From: Neostapfia colusana
Taxonomy: Eukaryota > Streptophyta > Magnoliopsida > Poales > Poaceae
Length of the DNA stretch: 64,000 bases
Direction: 5' to 3'
NCBI GenBank assembly: GCA_030760725.1
Contig: JASWHV010000002.1
Span: forward strand, 64,287,900-64,351,899
In this document: piece after piece, positions 36,086-44,909 of the stretch
Layout of the letters: each line of letters opens with the position of its first letter
Numbering within the stretch: position 1 is the first letter of the stretch
Translations under genes and position numbers: made by a program
Notes under the pieces: model-generated
The model's input: only the letters and a program-made list of their open reading frames with translations
Told to the model about the DNA's origin: nothing
Database searches by the model: none

Positions 36086-36166
36086 TCGCTAAGGTCGAGG
36101 AGGAACCCGAAGTCCTAGACTTCGTTACTCCGGAGGAACAGCTAGCCTACGACCAAGAGCAGCAAG
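36086..36166 (+). other. LTR-internal exon-like segment 1 in D
   Basis: 81 nt between TTCTTCTAACATGTAG and CAAG|GCAAGC. Phase: 2 nt, 26 codons, 1 nt. It reads AKVEEEPEVLDFVTPEE... to DQEQQ. The 3' LTR copy (47529-47609) has the same length and frame. The upstream border looks like a 3' splice site and the downstream one like a GC-type donor (AAG|GCAAG). Inferred coding exon; no upstream ATG exon identified. Confidence 0.48.
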
Positions 36167-37257
36167 GCAAGCCCCGGTTTGCATTAACCCTTTTACAAAT
36201 TTTTATTGTTTTGAGCACATACTTGTTTACTTTGTTCTTTGCATTAGAGTCTTGTTTGGAAACCCACTGCATAGCCAAGAGAACCATGGGTTGGGTTTAG
36301 GATTGCAAACCCCGTTAGCTACTGCATTGCTATGATAGAGTAGGATTCAGTACAAGTCGAGTAGTTGGAACTACTCGCGAGCATAGGCTAGAGGCACTCG
36401 ACTCGGGTAGTGATAGCACATGAAACACATGGCAAGAAAATGAGACCAAGCGGAGGGTAAGGGCAGCAGTACTTTGGGGCCTGTGTGCTGTAGCTCCGAT
36501 TGTGTTGATTGAGGACCGAGCCGTGTGCGGGCCTGTTGAACAAGCTAGAACAGTACCAAAGACCTACCGACTATATGGGAACCGGGAAACTGATGTAACT
36601 CGGGTAGCTGTGTATTGAGGCATTGCCCGTCGTTCAGAGGGTAGGTTGAGAGCTCGAGGTGTAAATAGGCTGGTGGCACGGAGATGCGCGTGCAGAGACC
36701 TCTTGCTCGGGACGATGGGACCGGTTCAATATTTGGCTGACGGGTGAAAGGTAGTTGCGTACGGCGTCCGTGATGGTTGTTGTAGGCAACATCGAGTACG
36801 GGCGTACGTGACGGGTTGTTCGGGTAACCCTGCAGGTGTAAATCGATTATAATCGCCGTCCCTTGCGGTCAGTGAGTACCACTTGTTCACTGTACCATGA
36901 CGTAGAAAGAACAGGCTAGTTACATGTTAAAATGCTGCTGATTGAAAGATGGACTTTGCTTGTTAATGGTTTGTTGTATCTTAGAGCTAACGAAAGTTTC
37001 TTTTCAACTTTGGGCAAAGTACATGAGAGAAATGCGTTTCTTGTTTGATTGCGGCTCTCTCATGTGCCTTAGCGTAAGGTTCTCCACAACCTGCTGCTAA
37101 AACTTGAAAGTAAGGTTCTACTAATTAGGCGAGTCCTTGCAATTGATTTTTACCTCATGTAACCCATCACCCCTCATGTAGAAGTTCCATGTTTAGGTGA
37201 GACGGGTCAGACTTGCTGAGCCTTCGTGCTCACTGCTTGTGTTTGAAGCTTTTGCAG

Positions 37258-37322
37258 GGTTCTATGAGGAAGGGACTCCCGAAGAGGAGACGGAACCCCA
37301 GGAGGGGAACCCCGTCGAGTAG
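37258..37322 (+). other. LTR-internal exon-like segment 2 in D 5' LTR
   Basis: After GAAGCTTTTGCAG. Joined to segment 1 it reads G-FYEEGTPEEETEPQEGNPVE and stops at TAG 37320-37322. In the 3' LTR this codon is TGG and the frame runs on to WESCTPQS, so the stop is private to the 5' LTR. Confidence 0.45.
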
Positions 37323-37580
37323 GAGTCGTGCACGCCGCAGAGTTAGTGTACGTGTGTGCTAGCAAGGACACGTTCAAGGGCTGAACGTGGACTTGATGCG
37401 TAGTCTACGCCCGTGAGTGTGGACTGAACCTATTTTGATGTAAACATGTTTATAAACTTGTTTATGTAATAAAATTTCGCTTCCGCTTTGTACCTTTGAC
37501 ATGTGTTATCCGGTGCTGTGCAACGCAGCACCCCTCAGCATGATCCTGGCTCGACAGGACCAATGGGGTCGTGTCAGTGC

Positions 37581-37594
37581 TGGTATCAGAGCCC
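37581..37594 (+). other. Primer binding site of element D
   Basis: TGGTATCAGAGCCC begins 5 nt after the 5' LTR end, tRNA-iMet type, same as A. Confidence 0.92.
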
Positions 37595-39074
37595 GCTTGA
37601 GGTTTAACGCACTACAAAGGTCATCTTTTTCAAAATCCAGTGAGGAACGAGTTAGTAGCCCGTATAAGGATGTTATTAGCATATAGAAAGTGGCATATTA
37701 ACCTATCTGTTATGTCGGAAAATCGTCTATCTCGGGACGTTTATGTCTTGGGGGTACACGTAAGCGCTGTCCACCAGTGCGCACAAGCCGAAGGGTGGAG
37801 CCCCACGGGTGGCAGGTAACCCGACCCGCTTTGATATCCTCTACGACTCTTCATGTCGTTTGGGGTATTCAAGCAACGTCTGTCCCTGGCGTGCGTGGTG
37901 CAACTTGGGAGACCCCGTCACGTGGTCTGAAACGTGAACACGTAACTCAAGGTGTGTTTGGCTTGAGAACATCCGGGCGAGTGATGACGGCCGGGTGTAC
38001 GAACTGTATGGATTCCAGGCTCGGTGTGCAGCCGAGTCTGATGATTGTTTGAGTTTCTGCAGGTAGCCTGACCACGAAACGGTAGACGTGTAGCATCCGT
38101 GTGCGAGTGACGTTTAGTGCCACTGAATTAACGAGGCCGGCTAAGTCCGGTATAGGTTTTTCTTTGTGAGGACGTAGTACCGACATAATCTGGTGACGTA
38201 TCGACATCACACCCAACTAAATGAACAACTTCATTGTTAAAACTTGAAGGTTTTGATCCAAAGTAGTAAAACCTGATGTAACTCCTTCCCTTGAACAGGA
38301 TATTCAAAGTTAACAAGTTTTCAACTTATAGGTTGTTAAGGACAGAGCACTCTGTTCTCACCTGAATTAAGGCTGAAGTTAATCAGAGGTTAGAGGTTGA
38401 GTTCCTTCGAGGTTGGGTTCATATGATACATTTCTGGAAAGCTTTGGAAGAGCTTTACAACTCTTCTGTTGAGGTCCAGAGATGTTTCATCCCTTAACCA
38501 CTCGAAAAATACAGTAGAGATGAAAATGTCCAGAAAACAGGACAGAGTAAAGACTCTCTGTAGACTCTCAGTAAATTTAGTATAACTTCCTGCTTAAAAT
38601 CCAAAAATAGAAAATGAGGTATTTCTGGAAAGCTTATGAGATGGGTTACAACTTTGTAACAGAAAGTTTTGTCAGATTAGGAACAGAATTAACTGGAATT
38701 CTTGGATCAAATCAGTACCTAAAGCAGGGAAGTACTGTCCAATTTTCTCCAGAAATTCTGTTAACTTTGACATCTCATAACTTTTGAACCAAGACAGATC
38801 TTAGGTCAAGAAAATACTTTCTGGAAAGCTATTGAAGTTAGCTTTAACTTTGATGTTAAGCTCCAGAATTTGTTTTGCCATTAGCATGGCCTAAATCAGG
38901 TTGAAATGGAAATTGGTCAGGGCTGTCATGGGAACAGCAGATCAGCAGTCAAAATTGTTTAAAAATTTGAACTATGTTTCCAAGTTTTATGGGTTCAATG
39001 ACATGTCCTATGTTATAACTCAAGGGTTTACTGTTTAAATAAATATTTGACATTTCTCAAATATATTTTTACAT
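37595..39074 (+). other. Leader of element D
   Basis: About 1.5 kb with no convincing ORF, related in places to the A leader. It contains the shared TTTCTGCAG|GTAGCC donor-like block (38062|38063). From about 38300 to 39070 it is AT-rich with degenerate repeats of a 'ctggaaagct...gttacaactttg' type phrase. Confidence 0.6.
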
Positions 39075-40019
39075 ATGACAGCAGATCAGCAGTTAAAGAA
39101 TGGGTGGGTAATGTCCCACTGTTCTCACCGTAGCGGCTACCCGGAAGTATTGTGGCAAATGCTCCAATATTTTGGGTACAATCAGATGCCGCAGTACTTC
39201 GCCAAGGAAGAAGGCGAAGAGGGGAACAAGACGTGGACGATCCATGTCGAAGTCCCTGCAGGACCTACGCCACCCGGTTGGGTGCCGTTCACCGTCACGG
39301 TGAGAGGAAGACAACCGGAAGGGGTGTGGCAAGTGGCAGCCCGTGACACCATGTCACGTTTCTGCCAACTACACGTGCAGGCTATGGAGGGCACTCCATA
39401 CGCGCTCGTTCCGGTGGAGGGACGGGCTCAGCATGTGTGGGAAGAGCGGTACCTGGAGGCAACGGACTAGAGTGGCCCAAGGTACAACCCCGCGGAGGCG
39501 AACCTTAGCCTCCAGATGAGGGCGGGAAACGCCGTGATGGACAGCCAAGCTGTTCCTACGGAGCATCTCGCCACAATGCTCAAGGAGAGCACAAGCCGTG
39601 GAGATCATTTCGAGAGTGCTCACAGCGCACTGCATAATGTGCTCCTTCCGACGATCAAGCGACTGAATGAACAACACAATCAGTTGCATCGTCTGAAGAA
39701 GGCGAAGAAGAAAAGCCGTGTTGACATCGCGGCGTTGCAAGAGCTGGTGCAGACCCTAACCCAGCAGAATGAGGACCTTGCTCAAGAGCGGGACGACGCT
39801 ATTGAGGAAGGACAAGGCTGGGAAGAGGACTACAACCAGGCTATGGACGAGGTGCATGCTTTGCAGGACCTCGTACCTCCGGTATTGGGCATACCGGTGG
39901 TCTTGGGTCTTCCAGCAATGGGAGAACCCGGGATGGGAGAAGAGGTGGTAGATCCAGAGCCACCAGCAGAGGTACCGGAGGAGGACGACCCACAGGAGGT
40001 CGAGTTCTACTCCGAGTAG
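39075..40019 (+). pseudogene. Extra ORF before gag in element D, one internal amber stop
   Basis: A single reading frame from ATG 39075 to TAG 40017-40019 (314 codons) interrupted only by TAG 39468-39470. The two halves are in the same frame and no other stop lies between them. N-terminal half: Trp/Gly/Pro-rich, with EEGNKTWTIHVEVPAG and GVWQVAARDAM-like text (here RDTMSRFCQLHV). C-terminal half: a long charged helical stretch (ALQELVQTLTQQNEDLAQERDDA, quoted in part), probably a coiled coil, then a Pro/Glu-rich acidic tail ending EFYSE. I recognise no domain. I recall that rice RIRE3/RIRE8-type elements were described with an extra ORF before gag, which fits. It could be a structural or regulatory protein; function unknown. 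Confidence 0.75.
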
Positions 40020-40291
40020 GGGGTTACGGTTGCCAAGTAGGGCAGCTAGGGTAGTGTAACCCAACTTTTGTAATCGGTGACATGTCGAGTAAACAGTGGT
40101 GTATGTATAGGTGGTGACGACATGAGCACGACTTCTCGGAGACCCGAGAATAATGTATCTTGTATAAAGTATATGCTTTATCAATATATGTGAATGTTGT
40201 GCAAATCAATCATGTATCACTTCAATACCTACTGTTGCTTATGGAACTTTAAGTAAGACATGTGCTAATTGCTGCTGTGTTGAATTTCAGA
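40020..40291 (+). other. Spacer between extra ORF and gag in D
   Basis: AT-richer spacer without an ORF. It ends GCTGCTGTGTTGAATTTCAG at 40290, a good 3' splice-site-like sequence one base before the gag ATG. If paired with the donor at 38062 the intron would remove the extra ORF from the gag mRNA. Inference. Confidence 0.45.
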
Positions 40292-41502
40292 ATGACGCGT
40301 ACTCGTGCCAACCCTGACGTTGGGGGGACCAGTCAAGGGGGAGAGACCTCCCAACCACCTCCCGAGGACTCCTCGGGACAGCAGCAGCAACAGCAAACAC
40401 CGCCACCACCAGTGCCAACGGTTACATTGGCTGACATCGTCGCAGCAATGGCGGCTCGCATCAGCAGCACACAGAGTTGCTGCAGACTCTCATCGCCAAT
40501 ACGTCTCGCCCAGAGAGGCGTCAAGACCGGGAGGAGCGTCAACAGAGCTCCTACTCCGACTTCCTGGCAACTCATCCCCCGGTATTCTCAAGGGTGGATG
40601 AACCTCTTGACGTGGACAACTGGCTCCGCGCCATAGAGATGAAGTTCGGGCTGCTCCAGATAAGCGAGCAGCGCAAGACTCAGCTCGCGGTCCAGCAGCT
40701 CCAAGGATCCGCGAGCGCATGGTGGGCCAACTTCTGTGCTTCACAGCCCACCGACCGAGTGATGACCTGGACGGAGTTCCGGACGGCCTTCCGGCCCTAT
40801 CATATACCGCCAGGTCTGATGAAGAGGAAGATGCAGGAGTTCCTGCACCTGCAGCAAGGGAGCCGGAACGCGCTGGAATACTCCAGAGCGTTCAACGATC
40901 TCGCGCTTTACACGTCATATCACGCTGACACTGACAAGAAGCGGCGGGACCACTTCTACCAGGGGATTAACCCGCTCCTGAAGGATAAGTTGGCGATGTT
41001 CAATCGCGGCAGCCTCAACGACATTATTGATGCTGCGATTGTTCAGGAGGACTCCGGCAAGGAGTTAGCAGCGGTGGAGAGAAAGCGAAGCGCGCCACAG
41101 AGCAGCGGAGAAGGAGGCGGTCCTTCTCAGAAGTTTTGGATGGTGAATCGCCCACCATCAGGTCCACGCTGGCAACCACCACAGCGGTCGATGCCGTTCC
41201 GCAGTCGGCCGTACTCTTCACCGGCTTTCCGGCCGGCACTGCCAGCACCACCGCAACAACAACAGCAGCAGCGGGCGATGCCGCGTGCGTTTGCACCCCA
41301 GCAACGCATGTCGGGCTTTCTTCCATCGAGCACTCCACCAGCAGCGGCCACATCTTACAAGTGTGGTCGTCCAGGACACTTCACGAGCAGTTGCCCGGAG
41401 AGGCAAGGCGGCGGAGTGGCACCGCAGTTTCCGTGGAGGAATCAACCCCGGAACCCTACTAATGCGCGGCGGGCAAACCCTAGGCCCGGCACCGTCCACT
41501 AG
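40292..41502 (+). pseudogene. gag: gag of element D (one frameshift)
   Basis: Gag starts MTRTRANPDVGGTSQGG at 40292, then a Gln/Pro run (QQQQQQTPPPP). A one-base frameshift near 40465 moves the reading into the frame open to 41499. Capsid core: YSDFLATHPPVFSRVDEPLDVDNWLRAIEMKF, in pieces, then GSASAWWANF and MTWTEFRTAF. A basic Pro/Gln-rich linker follows. The zinc knuckle reads S-YKCGRPGHFTSSC: the first Cys of CX2CX4HX4C is Ser (TCT where TGT is expected). The frame ends at TAG 41500-41502, exactly at the protease border and in the same frame as pol. Confidence 0.9.
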
Positions 41503-44500
41503 CTTGCCATTGATGACATGTCGGAGGGCGAGCCAATCCTTGCGGTTATGTTCCGACTCCACCAGCATCCCGCTATAGTACTGTTTGATTCAGGCGCCAC
41601 GCATAATTTTATTAGCCAAGCTTTCATTGCTAAACACAGTTTGCCAATACTACCCACCGATAGTCCATATTTAATTTGTTCACCGGGTGGGAAGATTTCA
41701 GCAAGCGTAATGGTCTCCAAAGCACCATTATGCTTAGCGGGTAGAGTGTACCCCACGTCTCTCATTATCTTAGAGGGACAAAAGGTCGATGCCATCCTAG
41801 GGATGTCGTGGTTAACCCGCCACGGCGCTGTTTTAGACACCGTCCTTCGAGTCGTGCACTTAAACTCAGAGGTGCACGGTTCTCACTCATTATTTCTGGA
41901 CAGTCCAGAAATAAAACTTCCAAGTGTCTATCAAGCCACAACTATCAGATTGGAAGATATTCCAGTAGTCCGAGAGTTCCCTGATGTATTCCCGGATGAT
42001 TTGCCGGGGATGCCGCCCGATAGAGAGGTGGAGTTCAAGATTGAACTTGCACCAGGAACCCTGCCAATATCCCGAAGGCCGTACAAGATGGCGCCCAAGG
42101 AGTTGGCTGAGCTGAAGACTCAGCTCACGGACCTTCTGGAGAAGGGTTTTATTAGGCCGAGCTCCTCGCCATGGGGCTGTTCGGCATTATTTGTCAAGAA
42201 GAAGGATGATACGTTGCGGCTTTGCGTGGACTATCGTCCATTAAATGCCGTAACCATCAAGATCAAGTACCCGTTGCCACGGATCGACATGTTGTTTGAT
42301 CAATTGGTCGAAGCAAAGATCTTTTCCAAAATGGACTTAAGATCCGGGTACCATCAGATTAAGATAAGGGCTGAGGACATTCCGAAGACGGCTTTCTCGA
42401 CGAGGTACGGACTTTATGAGTACCTGGTCATGTCCTTCGGCCTCACCAATGCTCCAGCTCATTTCATGTACTTGATGAACTCGGTATTCATGCAGGAGCT
42501 GGACAAGTTTGTCGTGGTCTTCATCGACGACATCCTGGTATATTCCAAGTCGGAGGAAGATCACAAGAAACATCTGCGTATAGTCTTGCAACGGCTCGGG
42601 ATCACAAGTTATACGCAAAATTCAGCAAATGCAAGTTTTGGATATCCCAAGTGCCTTTCCTCAGGCATATCATCTCAGCGGAGGGTATCGCTGTGGACCC
42701 GAGCAAGATCACTCAAGTGCTGAATTGGAAATCCCCGAGAACTGTTCACGAGGTACGGAGTTTCCTCGGACTCGCGGGATATTATCGGAGGTTCATTCCG
42801 AACTTCTCAAAGATTGACAAGCCTATGACAGAGCTGCTGAAGAAGGCTACCAAATATGTTTGGAGTCGAGCATGTGAAGCAGCATTCAAGGCTTTAGTCA
42901 AGCACCTGACATCAGCACCGGTTTTGGCGCAGCCAGACACAACAAAACCGTTCGATGTGTACTGCGATGCATCCGGCATTGGACTCGGATGTGTGCTAAT
43001 GCAAGACCGAAGAGTGGTCGCGTATGGATCACGGCAGCTTAGAAACCATGAGCAAAATTATCCAACTCACGACTTGGAGCTCGCTGCCGTGGTACTTGCA
43101 CTAAAAATGTGGAGGCACTACCTACTCGGTAACCTCGTACATTTATATACCGACCACAAAAGCCTCAAGTACATATTCACTCAGAAGGAGCTGAACATGA
43201 GGCAACGAAGATGGTTAGAACTGATAAAGGATTACGAAATAGAGATCTATTATCATCCGGGCAAGACAAACATAGTGGCGGATGCGCTGAGCCGCAAGTC
43301 ACACGTCAACAGTCTGACCATCACACCGTTGGAAGAGAGCGAACCACCACTACATGTGATTCCACACGGAGCTCTCTACAACCTAGCTTTGATCCCCACC
43401 ATCCGTGAAGAGATAGCGGCAGCCCAGAAGAATGACAAGGGCATGTCACATTTGCGGAGACGTGTAGACAGTGGGGAGCTGAAATGTTTCCGGAAGGACG
43501 GGAACGGCGTCCTATGGTTCAAGGACCGGATCGTCGTACCCCGTAACCCGGAATTACGGAAGAAAATCTTTGATGAGGCCCACTTGTCAAAGTTTTCTAT
43601 TCACCCCGGCAGCAACAAGATGTATCTAGAACTCATAAGCAAGTTTTGGTGGACACGGATGAAGTGAGAGACTGCAAAATACGTGTCCGAGTGTGATACA
43701 TGTCGAAGGGTGAAGGCAGACCACATGCGGAAACCGGGACTGTTGCAACCACTGGGCATTCCTGCCTGGAAGTGGGAGGACGTGAGCATGGACTTCATCG
43801 TCGGTTTACCCACAACTCTTCAAAAGCATGATTCTGTGTGGGTGATAGTCGGTCGGCTCACCAAAGTTGCCCATTTCATCCTGGTCAACACCAACTACAA
43901 CGCCAAGAAGTACGCTGAACTGTACATCTCATGGATCCTATGCTTGTACGGCGTACCCCGTACTATCATATCGGATCGGGGCACTGTATTTGTGTCTCGT
44001 TTTTGGGAGCAGCTACACGCTGCCTTGGGGGCGAAGCTGATCCGTAGTTCAGCCTACCACCCGCAGACGGATGGGCAAACGGAGCGGGTAAATCAAATCT
44101 TAGAAGACATGCTACGAGCTTGCGCTATCAACCACGGCAAGAATTGGGATGATCACTTGCCGTTAGCCGAGTTCTCGTACAATAATGGGTACCAAGCCAG
44201 CATCAAGATGGCACCTTACGAGGCACTATACGGTAGGAAGTGCCGCACACCATTGAACTGGTGTGAGTCTGGCGAAAGGGTTACCTTCGGGATTGACCTT
44301 GTCAACAACGCGGAAGAAAAGGTTCGACTAATTCAAGCGAACCTAAAAGCCGCTCAATCCCGTCAGAAACAGTATGCGGACCGGAGAAGGCGCCCATTAC
44401 AATTCGAAGTTGGAGATCACGTATATTTACGGGTGTCTCCAATAAAGGGCGTAATCAGATTTGGGGTGAGAGGAAAGTTGGCACCCCGATTCATCGGTCC

Positions 44501-44840
44501 ATTCCAGATTACCGAAAGATGTGGATCAGTGGCATACCGGCTGAAATTACCAGAAGCACTTTCCGGTGTGCACGACGTCTTTCACATTTCTCAGCTGAGG
44601 AAGTGTCTCAAGCTATCAACTACCGTTCAGCTGGAGGATATTGAAGAACTGCAACCGGATCTCACCTATCGGGAGGAACCGGTGCAGATTATCGATGAAA
44701 AGGCCCGAACCACACGCAACCGTACGTTGTGGTTCTACAAGGTTCGATGGAGTAATCACTCCATGGACGAAGCGACATGGGAGAGCGAAGAATTCCTTCG
44801 CACTTACTACCCCGAATTTTTCACGTCGCATATCCGGTAA
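41503..44840 (+). pseudogene. pol: pol of element D: PR-RT-RNaseH-IN-chromodomain-like, two breaks
   Basis: Continues the gag frame after TAG 41500. Protease FDSGATHNF (Asp 41587). RT with YPLPRIDMLFDQL and FIDD at 42526-42531. A one-base loss near 42597 (LQRL/GITSY where relatives read LQRLRDHK) shifts the frame. RNase H YCDASGIGLG has Asp at 42966. Integrase: HLSKFSIHPGSNK zinc part, then TGA 43665-43667 where A has CGG (R), then CDTCRRVK. D,D(35)E is at Asp 43791, Asp 43974 and Glu 44082. The GPF-type domain FIGPFQITERCG is present and the chromodomain-like end FYKVRWSNHSMDEATWE is intact to the stop at 44838-44840. All catalytic residues are present; only the breaks prevent a full product. 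Confidence 0.94.
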
Positions 44841-44896
44841 TTTTCCACCGTCCTCTCTCTCATTTTCACCTTCTAATCTAGGGATGAGATTCTTTT

Positions 44897-44909
44897 AAGG
44901 GGGGAGGAA
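44897..44909 (+). other. Polypurine tract of element D
   Basis: AAGGGGGGAGGAA directly before the 3' LTR start TGTAAGGGCC. Confidence 0.92.

Larger units (their letters stand above)
33456..37576 (+). repeat. 5' LTR of element D (4121 bp)
   Basis: TGTAAGGGCC to GTCGTGTCA. Zones: AT-rich to about 34040; GC-rich 34050-35350 with several overlapping ORFs of no recognisable family; AT-rich 35370-36085; exon-like segment 1; a mixed zone with conserved hairpins; exon-like segment 2; AATAAA at 37468-37473; LTR end. A 42-bp tandem duplication with CGACACGTGT lies at 35263-35344. The zoning resembles an intron-containing plant gene with a poly(A) site. Confidence 0.95.
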
